This document shows, one piece after another, positions 16,867 through 26,072 of a DNA stretch of 43,742 bases. The stretch is taken from positions 1 through 43,742 of the forward strand of contig NZ_HG529252.1 of the NCBI RefSeq assembly GCF_000499525.1. The letters run 5' to 3'. Below the pieces are notes generated by a model. The model was not told the origin of the DNA. It worked only from the letters and a program-made list of their open reading frames with translations, and did not search any database. A program made the translations under genes and the position numbers. Numbering within the stretch: the stretch's first letter is position 1; every line of letters starts with the position of its first letter. The DNA comes from Faecalimicrobium dakarense. Its GTDB lineage: Bacteria > Bacillota > Clostridia > Peptostreptococcales > Peptostreptococcaceae.

Positions 16867-16910
16867 AAAAGCTGTAAAAGATAATTCTAATTATCTTTTA
16901 CAGCTTTTTA
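16867..16910 (+). terminator. terminator after pgsA
   Basis: An 18-bp perfect stem (arms 16867-16884 and 16891-16908, including AAAAGCTGTAAAAG) with a 6-base loop and a T tract. Confidence 0.9.
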
Positions 16911-17060
16911 AATATAAATATAAATTTTGTATAAAAATATAAATAAAGGTTTATAAATAAAATGGGTGTGGTAAAATTTTACTGAAAACTTATTTAGAAT
17001 TCATCATCAAAAATATTTTTAAAATGGATAAATAAAGAACAAGTTAAAATATTTTAAGAA

Positions 17061-17089
17061 TTGACTATATAAGATTTATAGGATATAAT
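17061..17089 (+). promoter_or_regulatory. predicted sigma-A promoter of recA
   Basis: TTGACT (17061-17066) and TATAAT (17084-17089) with a 17-bp spacer, upstream of the SOS-box-like element. Confidence 0.75.
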
Positions 17090-17105
17090 CAATATATAGT
17101 TTAGA

Positions 17106-17117
17106 GAACAAATGTTT
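17106..17117 (+). promoter_or_regulatory. probable LexA (SOS) box of recA
   Basis: GAACAAATGTTT matches the Firmicute LexA site GAAC-N4-GTTC in all but the last base. It lies about 10 bp downstream of the predicted recA transcription start, consistent with damage-inducible recA. Confidence 0.7.
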
Positions 17118-17147
17118 GATGTATATAGATGAAAGGATGGTATTAAA

Positions 17148-18185
17148 ATGAGTATAGAACAAGATAAATTAAAAGCGCTTAATCAAGCGTTAGGACAAAT
17201 AGAAAAAGAATTCGGTAAGGGTTCAGTAATGAAGCTAGGAGAAGCTACTTCAATGGCGATAGACGTTATACCTACAGGGTCTATAGGTCTTGATATAGCA
17301 GTTGGTATAGGAGGTCTTCCAAAGGGAAGAATAATAGAAGTATACGGACCAGAATCTTCAGGTAAAACAACAGTTGCACTTCATACTGTAGCAGAAGCAC
17401 AAAAACAAGGTGGAATAGCAGCATTTATAGATGCAGAACATGCACTAGATCCAGTTTATGCAAAAGCTTTAGGTGTAGATATAGATAACTTAATAATATC
17501 TCAACCAGACACAGGGGAACAAGCATTAGAAATAGCAGAAGCATTAATAAGAAGTGGTGCAATAGATATAATAGTAGTTGACTCAGTTGCAGCATTAGTT
17601 CCAAGAGCCGAGATAGAAGGAGATATGGGAGATAGCCATGTTGGTCTTCAAGCAAGACTTATGTCTCAAGCATTAAGAAAATTAACAGGTTCTATAAAAA
17701 AATCTAACTGTGTAGCACTATTTATAAACCAGTTAAGAGAAAAAGTTGGTATAATGTTTGGAAATCCAGAGACTACAACAGGTGGACGTGCTCTTAAGTT
17801 CTATTCATCTGTAAGACTTGATGTTAGAAGAATAGATTCTATAAAGCAGGGAGATAAGGTAATAGGAAATAGAACAAGAGTAAAAGTTGTTAAAAACAAA
17901 GTAGCTCCACCATTTAAACAAGCAGAATTTGACATAATGTATGGAGAAGGTATATCTAAAGTTGGAGATTTACTTGATATAGCTGCTGGAGTAGATATAG
18001 TTAAAAAATCAGGAGCATGGTATGCTTATGAGGAAATTAAACTTGGACAAGGTAGAGAAAATGTTAAAAAATTCTTAATTGATAATCCAGATTTAATAGA
18101 AGAAATAGATATAAAAGTAAGAAAATATTATAAATTAGATGAAACTAGAGAAAATGCACAGGAAGAAGAAGATACATTAGAATAA
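17148..18185 (+). CDS. recA: recombinase RecA
   Basis: A 345-aa RecA, the ATP-dependent strand-exchange protein and SOS co-protease. Walker A GPESSGKT is at residues 67-74; the DNA-binding L2 region [19 protein letters not shown] and the C-terminal acidic tail ([10 protein letters not shown]) are present. Length and sequence are normal. It has its own promoter and SOS-box-like operator and is separated from pgsA by a terminator. Confidence 0.97.
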   Translation: MSIEQDKLKALNQALGQIEKEFGKGSVMKLGEATSMAIDVIPTGSIGLDIAVGIGGLPKGRIIEVYGPESSGKTTVALHTVAEAQKQGGIAAFIDAEHALDPVYAKALGVDIDNLIISQPDTGEQALEIAEALIRSGAIDIIVVDSVAALVPRAEIEGDMGDSHVGLQARLMSQALRKLTGSIKKSNCVALFINQLREKVGIMFGNPETTTGGRALKFYSSVRLDVRRIDSIKQGDKVIGNRTRVKVVKNKVAPPFKQAEFDIMYGEGISKVGDLLDIAAGVDIVKKSGAWYAYEEIKLGQGRENVKKFLIDNPDLIEEIDIKVRKYYKLDETRENAQEEEDTLE

Positions 18186-18213
18186 TAAAAAAATATACAC
18201 ACCTCCTATTAAC

Positions 18214-18242
18214 TTGACATGAGTTAGAAAAAATTATAAAAT
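18214..18242 (+). promoter_or_regulatory. predicted promoter of rny
   Basis: TTGACA (18214-18219) and TAAAAT (18237-18242), 17-bp spacer, in the 264-base gap between recA and rny. An anti-Shine-Dalgarno-like CACCTCCT lies just upstream at 18200-18207. Apart from these no other feature is clear in the gap. Confidence 0.55.
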
Positions 18243-18450
18243 TAAAGAAGGATAAATTATCTAATTTTGATTTTATAGCAAACTATTTTTAGAAAAATTA
18301 AAGTAAGAGTAATTTGCTTAGATTACAAGACAGATTATGTGTATTTAGGGTACTTTACATATATATAGTTTTACTTGTGATTATAAAAATGATTTTGAAA
18401 GTTTTAGAGATGACATTTTGGGATTATTAACAAAGGAGGTGGATGTCATA

Positions 18451-19980
18451 GTGCAGTTCGTAATGATTTTAATAGGTGCAGCCGTTGGTATTATAGTAGG
18501 ATATTTTGTAAGAAAAAATATTTCCGAATCAAAAATAGGTCAAGCTGAAAACCTAGCTAAAGAAATATTAGAAAAGGCAGCTAGAGATTCAGAGACAGTG
18601 CAAAAAGAAAAGCTACTAGAAGCAAAAGAAGAGATCCATAAGTGGAGAAGCGAAGCTGAAAGAGAAAACAAAGAGAGAAGAATTGATTTACAAAAGTATG
18701 AAAAAAGAGTAATTCAAAAAGAAGAAGTATTAGATAAAAAGTTACAAAACTTAGAATCTAAAGAAACTAGTTTAAATGATAAACTAAAAAATGTAGAGAA
18801 AAAGACAGAGGAAGTTGAGGTTATAAAGACTCAACAATTAGAAAAGCTAGAGAGTATATCAGGGATAACTTCAGATAAAGCAAAGGATATCATATTAACT
18901 AATGCTGAAAGAGAAGTAAGACGTGAAATGTCTATAATGATAAAAGAAATAGAAGCTCAAGCTAAAGAAGATGCTGAAAAGAAATCAAGGGAAATAATAG
19001 GGTATGCCATCCAAAAATGTGCAGCAGATCATGTTGCAGAGACTACTGTTACAGTCGTAAATTTACCTAATGATGAAATGAAGGGTAGAATCATAGGTAG
19101 AGAAGGTAGAAATATAAGAACTTTAGAGACATTAACAGGAATAGATCTTATAATTGATGATACACCAGAAGCTGTAATTTTATCAGGATTTGATCCTATA
19201 AGAAGAGAAGTTGCAAGAGTTGCTCTTGAAAAATTAATTGCTGATGGAAGAATACATCCTGCTAGAATAGAAGAGATGGTTGAAAAAGCTAGAAAAGAAG
19301 TAGATAGCATAATAAAAGAATATGGGGAACAAGCTACTTTTGAAACTGGAGTACATGCAATACATCCTGAATTAGTAAGATTATTAGGTAGACTTAATTA
19401 TAGAACAAGTTATGGACAAAATGTTCTTAAGCATTCTATAGAAGTAGCTCATATAGCTGGTATAATGGCAGCAGAGATAGGGGCAGATGTTAAATTAGCT
19501 AAAAGAGCAGGATTACTTCATGATATAGGAAAAGCAGTAGATCACGAAATGGAAGGTACACATGTAGAAATAGGTATGGACTTATTAAAGAGATATAAAG
19601 AATCTAAAGACGTAATACATGCTATGAGTACTCACCATGGTGACTATGAACCACAAACAATAGAAGCTGTTTTAGTTACTGCAGCAGATGCTATATCAGC
19701 AGCTAGACCTGGTGCAAGACGTGAAACTTTAGAAGCTTACATTAAGAGATTAGAAAAGTTAGAAGAGATAGCTAATTCTTATGAAGGAGTAGAAAAATCG
19801 TTTGCTATACAAGCAGGTAGAGAAGTTAGAATAATGGTTAAACCTGAAAATGTAAGCGATGAGGATATCCACTTATTAGCTAGAGAAATGACTAAAAAAA
19901 TAGAGGATGAGCTTGAATATCCTGGACAAATTAAAGTAAGTATAATAAGAGAAACTAGAGCAATTGAATATGCTAAATAG
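18451..19980 (+). CDS. rny: ribonuclease Y
   Basis: A membrane-anchored endoribonuclease that starts bulk mRNA decay, 509 aa from the chosen start. Order: N-terminal membrane helix (about residues 3-22), a long charged coiled coil (about 30-185), a KH domain ([12 protein letters not shown] at 212-223), and an HD domain with H357-D358 in [10 protein letters not shown]. An in-frame TTG at 18418 precedes the AAAGGAGGTG site (18432-18441), so it cannot use it; GTG 18451 is correctly placed, with ATG 18463 as an alternative. Adjacent to recA, as in Bacillus. Confidence 0.95.
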   Translation: MQFVMILIGAAVGIIVGYFVRKNISESKIGQAENLAKEILEKAARDSETVQKEKLLEAKEEIHKWRSEAERENKERRIDLQKYEKRVIQKEEVLDKKLQNLESKETSLNDKLKNVEKKTEEVEVIKTQQLEKLESISGITSDKAKDIILTNAEREVRREMSIMIKEIEAQAKEDAEKKSREIIGYAIQKCAADHVAETTVTVVNLPNDEMKGRIIGREGRNIRTLETLTGIDLIIDDTPEAVILSGFDPIRREVARVALEKLIADGRIHPARIEEMVEKARKEVDSIIKEYGEQATFETGVHAIHPELVRLLGRLNYRTSYGQNVLKHSIEVAHIAGIMAAEIGADVKLAKRAGLLHDIGKAVDHEMEGTHVEIGMDLLKRYKESKDVIHAMSTHHGDYEPQTIEAVLVTAADAISAARPGARRETLEAYIKRLEKLEEIANSYEGVEKSFAIQAGREVRIMVKPENVSDEDIHLLAREMTKKIEDELEYPGQIKVSIIRETRAIEYAK

Positions 19981-19982
19981 AT

Positions 19983-20011
19983 AAAAGAGAGGTAATTTAC
20001 CTCTCTTTTTT
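19983..20011 (+). terminator. terminator after rny
   Basis: Arms AAAAGAGAGGT and ACCTCTCTTTT with a 5-base loop, running into a T6 tract. Confidence 0.9.
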
Positions 20012-20141
20012 ATAAATAATTTGAATTTTTATATCTAAAAATAATATTTATATAATTTATTTAAAATAAAAATATAAAAAGTATATTATAGATGACCAAA
20101 TTGGTAATAATAAATATAAACGCAAAGAAAGGATGTATTTT

Positions 20142-20420
20142 ATGTTAAATAAATTAGCTAAAAATCAATATGTAAAAATAACAAATTGTGATAAAAATGA
20201 AGATATAGAATATGGAGTAGTACTTACTGAAAAAGATGATAAGTATGATATAATGAGTGTTGGATTTGAGAATAAAAATGGGGCATTTATAGATTATCCT
20301 ACAGATGTAGAAAATTTAGTACAAACGTACACTACAAATGATGCTACATTTTATGAAGTAAAAGAAAATGATGTAAGAAGAAAAATGAATTTATGGATAG
20401 AAAAGAATTATAAAATGTAA
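20142..20420 (+). CDS. hypothetical protein, 92 aa
   Basis: Not recognised. A soluble, acidic protein of 92 aa without signal peptide or membrane segment; the pattern (YVKITNCDKNEDIEYGVVLTEKDDKYDIMSVGF) suggests a small beta-rich fold. An in-frame ATG at 20133 overlaps the AGAAAGGA site, so the ATG at 20142 is preferred. Coding is supported by the well-spaced ribosome binding site and by codon use like its neighbours. It lies between the rny terminator and the helicase-like gene; no functional link can be claimed. Confidence 0.65.
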   Translation: MLNKLAKNQYVKITNCDKNEDIEYGVVLTEKDDKYDIMSVGFENKNGAFIDYPTDVENLVQTYTTNDATFYEVKENDVRRKMNLWIEKNYKM

Positions 20421-20426
20421 TTTATA

Positions 20427-20454
20427 GGGGGGGTAGAATATACTCTCCTTATTT
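20427..20454 (+). terminator. weak candidate terminator after the 92-aa gene
   Basis: A G7 run (20427-20433) can pair with CTCTCC about 10 bases downstream, using two G-U pairs, followed by TTATTTT. The long G run is unusual for this AT-rich sequence. Low confidence. Confidence 0.35.
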
Positions 20455-20590
20455 TGTTTAAAAATTTATTATACGTGTTTAAAATCAAATTTTAATATAA
20501 ATATGTAAAATTTTACATTTAAAAATAACCCAATATAGCAAAGTATAAGTTAAAATGGTATAATTATTATAAAATAAGGGGGAATGTAAG

Positions 20591-22369
20591 GTGAATCAGT
20601 ACATAAATATTAACTCTCAGCTAGATGCTTTAAAGATAAAAGAAATAGAAAAAAGCTTTTATGAAAAGATGAACCAAGATATTAATATTGTGCCAAAAGT
20701 TACTCCTTTTAAAGGAATAAATACAGATATGTTGTATATAAAAGATAATAAGATTTTATTTATAAAATTTATGGATACAACAGAAGATTTATTTTTCATA
20801 TTAGAAGAAGAGTTAGTTGAAGTAATGAATGAAGAAAATGATTTACTAAAACTTAAAATGGCACAAAATAATAAAAATATATTCTATAATTATATTTTCA
20901 TTATGCCATATGTAGAATTAGATGACGATTATAAAAATAATGAATTTGTTAATAATCATATAATAGATAAGACTAAACTTCAAAATATTATGGACAATAG
21001 AGACCTTATAAATGATTACTTAAAGGAAAGCAATAATGAAATAGATTTAAATTTATTTATATTAGAAATATGCCCAGAATATTATGTTGTAAATGATAAG
21101 GATAATTTAAATAAAAAGTTTAAAAAAATTTCATTTTATAATGATGATTATAAATATAGTGCTAATATGATAGAAGATAGCCAAATGAAAGATGTAATAT
21201 CTATAAAGTATGGTAATACATTATTTACAGGTGGTTCTGGGACAGGTAAGAGTACTATTATGATTTCTAGAGCTATGAAGTTAGCTAGAGTATATCCACA
21301 TCATAAATTTTTAATATTAACGGATTCAAAGCAAGCATGTAATGAATTAAGGGAAAAATCACAATTATTATATAAGGGAAATAACAACTTAGAAATATAT
21401 ACATTTAGCTCTTTTGTTTTTAAATTAGCTAAAAAGTATAACCTAATTGTAGACTATAATATGCTGAAAAAAGATTTTGAAAAAACTTTTAATAATTTAT
21501 TAAAACAAGCCAAAAATATTATAAAAAATAAGCATATGTTTAAAGGAATATTTATAGATGAGGCGGAAAGTTTTTCAAAATCAAATATAGAGTTTATTAG
21601 AGAATTTTTATATAAGAGTAAGTTTATATTTAATATGTTTTCATGTGACTCAATAAATATATCTACTAATTTAAATATATTTAAAGGTGTATATGATGAT
21701 ATAGAATTTGAAGAGAAAATATTCTTAGATAAAAACTACAGGCAGTCTAAGGAACTTGTTGAGTTTGGTAATAATTATGCTAAAAATGCCAATGAATATA
21801 TAAAATATTTAAGAAATAACATAAACCATAATGAATTTTATGAGACTAAAGCAATTAAAAGTGGGAATAAAGCTGTAGATATTATAAAGGTTAGTGATTT
21901 GGATGAACAAATTAGCTCTGTTTTATGGGAAATTGAATATCTAGTAAGTAAAAAAGGATTAGACTATTCTGAAATAGGAATTATATATCCGTATAATAAG
22001 AAAAAACTTAAAAATGGTAAAACTATATACTTCCAATATATGCTTAAAAAAGCTCTAGAAGAAGCGGAGATACCTTATATATACGCAGAAGATAATTTAA
22101 CTAACATAAGTAAAAAACTTGGCGTTACAATGTCTAATATTTATACAATTAGAAATTTAGAATATAAGGCTATAATAGTTTGTCAGTTAGAAATGCTATA
22201 TAACCATACAATAAATGATAAAGAACAAGATTATCAAATAAATGACTTCGTAGGAGATTTAAATAAAGTATATTTAGCTATAAATAGAGCCTGTGATTAT
22301 TTAAGTATAATTACTACTTTTAATGAAAACTCTAGTGATATAATAAAGCTTCTTATAGAGTCAAAATAA
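20591..22369 (+). CDS. superfamily 1 (UvrD/Rep-like) helicase-domain protein
   Basis: A 592-aa ATPase related to UvrD-type helicases. About 190 N-terminal residues have no clear motif but resemble the NERD-like lead domains seen in some of these proteins. Walker A GSGTGKS is at 215-221, Walker B FIDEAESF (D323, E324), a YRQSKELVEF motif corresponds to motif IV, and the C-terminus has a UvrD_C_2-like end (NKVYLAINRACDYLSII). It starts at GTG with AAGGGGGA 7 bases upstream. It is shorter than UvrD/PcrA (about 720 aa), so it is not the housekeeping helicase. Substrate and role are unknown. Confidence 0.72.
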   Translation: MNQYININSQLDALKIKEIEKSFYEKMNQDINIVPKVTPFKGINTDMLYIKDNKILFIKFMDTTEDLFFILEEELVEVMNEENDLLKLKMAQNNKNIFYNYIFIMPYVELDDDYKNNEFVNNHIIDKTKLQNIMDNRDLINDYLKESNNEIDLNLFILEICPEYYVVNDKDNLNKKFKKISFYNDDYKYSANMIEDSQMKDVISIKYGNTLFTGGSGTGKSTIMISRAMKLARVYPHHKFLILTDSKQACNELREKSQLLYKGNNNLEIYTFSSFVFKLAKKYNLIVDYNMLKKDFEKTFNNLLKQAKNIIKNKHMFKGIFIDEAESFSKSNIEFIREFLYKSKFIFNMFSCDSINISTNLNIFKGVYDDIEFEEKIFLDKNYRQSKELVEFGNNYAKNANEYIKYLRNNINHNEFYETKAIKSGNKAVDIIKVSDLDEQISSVLWEIEYLVSKKGLDYSEIGIIYPYNKKKLKNGKTIYFQYMLKKALEEAEIPYIYAEDNLTNISKKLGVTMSNIYTIRNLEYKAIIVCQLEMLYNHTINDKEQDYQINDFVGDLNKVYLAINRACDYLSIITTFNENSSDIIKLLIESK

Positions 22370-22395
22370 AAAGAAGCACATTTGTGCTTCTTTTT
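22368..22395. terminator. bidirectional terminator between helicase and uppP
   Basis: A perfect 12-bp stem AAAAAGAAGCAC / GTGCTTCTTTTT around ATTT, serving two convergent genes. Confidence 0.88.
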
Positions 22396-22403
22396 ATTTA
22401 ATA

Positions 22404-23212
22404 CTAAAAGAACCAGAAATAAGTAAGTACTATTATTCCTAGAACTATTCTATAGTAACCAAATGCTTTAAAATCATGCTTTTTAATATAATCCATTAAA
22501 AACTTTATAGCAAATACTGAAACAACAAATGCCACTATAGATCCTACTGCTAGTACAAGCCACTCAAATCCAGTAAATGAAAAACCTGTTTTTAAAAGTT
22601 TTAAACCACTAGCACCAAGCATAGTTGGTATAGCTAAGAAGAATGAGAATTCTGCAGCTACATATCTAGATGCACCTAAAAGCGTAGCACCTATTATAGT
22701 AGAACCAGATCTAGATGTACCAGGTATTAAAGCTAAACATTGGAATAATCCAATACCAATAGCTAACTTATATGTAAGTTGTGAAAAATCATTAACTTTA
22801 GGTTTTTATTTCTGCTTTCAAGAACTATCATTATTATTCCGTAAACTATAAGTGCTATAGCTACAGTAGTTGAATTAAAGAATAACTCATCTATTTTATC
22901 TTCATATAATATACCAATTATACCAGATGGTATAACTGCAATTATAACTTTAATCCATAAATCTATAGTTTCACGTTGTTGAATTCTGCTCTTCGAGCTA
23001 TCAAATGGATTTAATTTTTTAAAGAATATTGTAAGAACAGCAAGGATTGAACCAAACTGAATTACTACTAAAAAGGTACTTATAAATTCAGGACGCATAT
23101 TTAGTTTTAGAAATTCATCAACTAGTATCATATGTCCAGTACTACTTACAGGTAACCATTCAGTAATTCCTTGAACTACACCCAAAATAATAGCTTTTAA
23201 AATATCAAGCAT
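22404..23212 (-). pseudogene. uppP: undecaprenyl-diphosphate phosphatase, one-base frameshift
   Basis: A BacA/UppP membrane phosphatase, which recycles the cell-wall lipid carrier. The N-terminal half reads GVVQGITEWLPVSSTGHMIL in one frame and terminates early. The rest continues in another frame from about 22800 downward: [26 protein letters not shown], then the final membrane helices to the stop at 22404. Restoring one base near 22797-22808 (A-rich on the coding strand) gives about 269 aa, the normal length. Both active-site motifs are intact, so the lesion is recent or a sequence error. The ATG at 23212 has a GGAGG 8 bases upstream. Confidence 0.82.
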
Positions 23213-23344
23213 ATTAATTACCTCCAATTTAAAATCTAAGTAACGAAAATACGTTAACTATAAAAGTATATCAATATTATAAGATATATTCAATACATAA
23301 GATTAAATACTAAATAAATTATAAAGAATAAGAAAGGAAAAAGT

Positions 23345-24253
23345 ATGTATACTACAAAGGGATTAGATGATTATGAGTACGAAGTTTTTAAAAGTTTTTC
23401 AAGAAAGCTAAGCCCAACAACAAAGCATGACTACTTATCTAAAATAACTTTATTTAAAGAATTTCTAGAAAATAAAGAATTAGTCTATGTAACAAAACAT
23501 GATTGTAAAAAGTTTATAGACTATATAAAAGAAAAATATGCAAAATCAACTTGTGAAAAGATTTATAGCTATTTACATAGTTTCTATAATTTTTTAATGA
23601 AAGAAGAATATATAGAAATAAATCCTTTTAGATATGTGGAAAAACCAGCAGTAACAAGAATAAAAACTAAAGATGATGTACTTAGCATACAAGAAATAAA
23701 TAAGCTTATAGACGTTTTGCACAAATTAAATATTAGAGATAGAGTAATAATAGTATTCTTAATAACTACTGGATGCTTATTAAATGAGCTTGTCAACTTA
23801 AAATGGAAAGATATAATGGTTGATGAGAAGGATAACTATTACACTAAATTAGGAAAAGGCAGAAAAGAAAGAATAGTTAAACTTCATCCATATTGCTTTA
23901 AATTAATAGAAGATTATAGGGACTACTCAGGATTAGAAGAAATTATAACTCCAAGTGAAGATTTTGTATTTACTACACAAAAGAGTAATTCTATAACAGA
24001 TAGAAATGTAAGGTTAATAGTAAGTAAAGCATTAAGTTTAGCAGGGCTTTCTCAGTACTCAGCAAAAGATTTTAGACACTCATTTGCAGCGATAGCATTA
24101 AGATTAGGAGCAGAGGAAGAGGACATAAAAAATCAACTAGGATGGAGCGATAAATATTATGCAATAAGATATAAGTATGTTTTAAACTTTGTTGATAGTG
24201 AAAGTGTAGACTACTTAGCTAATAATGAGAATCTAAAGATAAACGAAAAGTGA
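23345..24253 (+). CDS. tyrosine recombinase-like protein lacking catalytic ArgI
   Basis: A 302-aa XerC/D-type two-domain protein: an N-terminal SAM-like core-binding domain (about 1-105) and a C-terminal catalytic fold. Catalytic positions are mixed. The lysine motif GKGRKER, Arg244 and His245 (KDFRHSFA), Trp267 in LGW and the nucleophile Tyr276 are present. The first arginine, usually in TG-L-R-x-S-E-L, is Leu145 (TGCLLNEL), and the first histidine of H-x-x-R is Lys241. It may be a degenerate or regulatory recombinase, or use an altered mechanism as in IntDOT, which also lacks ArgI. No att site or mobile element is seen next to it. Confidence 0.82.
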   Translation: MYTTKGLDDYEYEVFKSFSRKLSPTTKHDYLSKITLFKEFLENKELVYVTKHDCKKFIDYIKEKYAKSTCEKIYSYLHSFYNFLMKEEYIEINPFRYVEKPAVTRIKTKDDVLSIQEINKLIDVLHKLNIRDRVIIVFLITTGCLLNELVNLKWKDIMVDEKDNYYTKLGKGRKERIVKLHPYCFKLIEDYRDYSGLEEIITPSEDFVFTTQKSNSITDRNVRLIVSKALSLAGLSQYSAKDFRHSFAAIALRLGAEEEDIKNQLGWSDKYYAIRYKYVLNFVDSESVDYLANNENLKINEK

Positions 24254-24276
24254 ATATGAACATAAATAAAAAAAAA

Positions 24277-24306
24277 CTTGTTATAGTTCGGTATATTTTG
24301 TATAAT
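24277..24306 (+). promoter_or_regulatory. predicted purB promoter
   Basis: TTGTTA (24277-24282) and TATAAT (24301-24306) with an 18-bp spacer that contains the candidate PurR box. Confidence 0.6.
24282..24294 (-). promoter_or_regulatory. candidate PurR box (PurBox) in the purB promoter
   Basis: ATAGTTCGGTATA is the reverse complement of a site matching the Bacillus PurBox AWWWCCGAACWWT at 12 of 13 positions, including the invariant CCGAAC core. It sits between -35 and -10 of purB, suited to repression by PurR. Only one box was found; Bacillus PurR usually binds two. Confidence 0.6.
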
Positions 24307-24340
24307 TAGGTTATAAAAAGACTCAAGGAAGGTGCAAATT

Positions 24341-25783
24341 ATGATAGATAACAAATATAACACATATACGAATCCTCTAACAGACAGATACTGTAGTAAA
24401 GATATGAGCTACATATTCTCACCACAATTTAAATTTTCTACTTGGAGAAAATTATGGGTTGCACTTGCAGAAGGAGAAAAAGAACTAGGAATAAATATAA
24501 CTGATGAACAAATAGCTGAGTTAAAAGCTAATATAGAAAATATAAATTTTGATGAAGCTAGAAAAATAGAAAAAGAAGTTAGACATGATGTTATGAGTCA
24601 TGTAAAGGCATATGGTATGCAATGTGAAAATGCTAAAGGTATAATACATTTAGGTGCTACTTCAGCATATGTTGGAGATAATACAGATGTTATACAAATG
24701 AATGAAGCATTAAAGCTTATAAGAGTTAAGCTTGTAAACCTAATAAACAACTTAAAAGAGTTCGCTTTAAAATATAAAGATATGCCAACACTTGGATTTA
24801 CTCACTTTCAGGCAGCTCAACTTACAACAGTAGGTAAAAGAGCAACTTTATGGGCTCAAGATTTAATAATAGATTTAGAAGATCTAAACTATAGAATAGA
24901 AAATATGAAACTAAGAGGTGTTAAGGGTACTACTGGTACTCAAGCAAGCTTTGTTAGCTTATTTGAAGGTAATACAGATAAAATAAAAGAACTTGATAGA
25001 TTAGTTTGTGAAAAAATGGGATATAAATCTTCATACGCTGTAAGTGGGCAAACTTATACAAGAAAATTAGATTATCAAGTAATAAGTGTATTATCAGGAA
25101 TAGCTCAAAGTATGCACAAAATGACTAATGATATAAGACTTTTACAAAGTTTAAAAGAATTAGAAGAGCCATTTGAAAAAAATCAAATAGGTTCATCTGC
25201 TATGGCTTACAAAAGAAATCCAATGAGAAGTGAAAGAATAGCATCACTTTCTAAGTTTATAATAGCAGAAACAATGAGTCCTGCATTAGTACAAGCTACT
25301 CAATGGCTAGAAAGAAGTTTAGACGATTCAGCAAATAAAAGATTATCTATACCTCAAGCATTCATGGCAGCAGATGCTATAATTGAAATAGGAATGAACG
25401 TAACTGATGGATTAGTAGTTTATGAAAGTATGATAAATAAGCATATAAATGAAGAACTTCCATTTATGGCAACAGAAACTATTTTAATGGAAGCTGTGAA
25501 AAGAGGCGGAGACAGACAAGAACTTCATGAGATAATAAGAGAATACTCTATGAAAGCAGCTTACAGAGTTAAGCACGAAGGTCTAGATAATAATTTAATG
25601 GAGCTTATAATGAATGATGAATCATTTAAAATGAGCAAAGAAGAAATGTTATCTATAATGGACCCTAAAAACTTTGTGGGAAGAGCACCAGAACAAGTTG
25701 TAGAATTTGTAAATGAGACATTAGAACCTGCGATAGAGCCTTATAAAGAAGAGATAGGATTAAAAATAGACTTACATGTATAA
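24341..25783 (+). CDS. purB: adenylosuccinate lyase
   Basis: A 480-aa fumarase/aspartase-superfamily enzyme acting twice in purine synthesis (SAICAR to AICAR, and adenylosuccinate to AMP). The catalytic signature GSSAMAYKRNPMRSER and the HLGATSAYVGDNTD active-site loop are intact. A TTG at 24332 is in frame, but the AAGGAAGGTG site fits the ATG at 24341. It is transcribed alone, from a promoter with a candidate PurR box to a terminator at 25803. Confidence 0.95.
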   Translation: MIDNKYNTYTNPLTDRYCSKDMSYIFSPQFKFSTWRKLWVALAEGEKELGINITDEQIAELKANIENINFDEARKIEKEVRHDVMSHVKAYGMQCENAKGIIHLGATSAYVGDNTDVIQMNEALKLIRVKLVNLINNLKEFALKYKDMPTLGFTHFQAAQLTTVGKRATLWAQDLIIDLEDLNYRIENMKLRGVKGTTGTQASFVSLFEGNTDKIKELDRLVCEKMGYKSSYAVSGQTYTRKLDYQVISVLSGIAQSMHKMTNDIRLLQSLKELEEPFEKNQIGSSAMAYKRNPMRSERIASLSKFIIAETMSPALVQATQWLERSLDDSANKRLSIPQAFMAADAIIEIGMNVTDGLVVYESMINKHINEELPFMATETILMEAVKRGGDRQELHEIIREYSMKAAYRVKHEGLDNNLMELIMNDESFKMSKEEMLSIMDPKNFVGRAPEQVVEFVNETLEPAIEPYKEEIGLKIDLHV

Positions 25784-25802
25784 AATTTTATATAAATAGA
25801 TA

Positions 25803-25862
25803 AAAATAAACTCATATCGATAAGATAAATCAAATCTTAGATCGAAATGAGTTTATTTTTTT
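25803..25862 (+). terminator. terminator after purB
   Basis: Outer arms AAAATAAACTCAT (25803-25815) and ATGAGTTTATTTT (25847-25859), with further internal TCGA and AAGAT/ATCTT pairings, ending in a T tract. The rest of the 25863-26072 gap shows no clear promoter or other feature. Confidence 0.75.
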
Positions 25863-26072
25863 ATAAATAATATGGAATATAACAATTAAAAAGCTAATGA
25901 AATTTATTAACTAAAAAATACAGGAGGATTAAATTCTAATTTGAAATCTAAGTAAATATTTTGATTTTATAAAAATATGTATAAAGTGTAGAAAATAAAA
26001 ATATTGTATAAATGAATTAAAACGGTACTTCTTGCAAAAAGTAATGTTATATCAAACTAAGGAGGAATCATA

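Noticed and set aside
25921-25955. An AGGAGG followed by a four-codon frame starting at TTG, as a leader peptide before the permease gene
   Set aside because: Spacing is too long, the peptide is only four codons, and no attenuator hairpin follows it before the permease gene.
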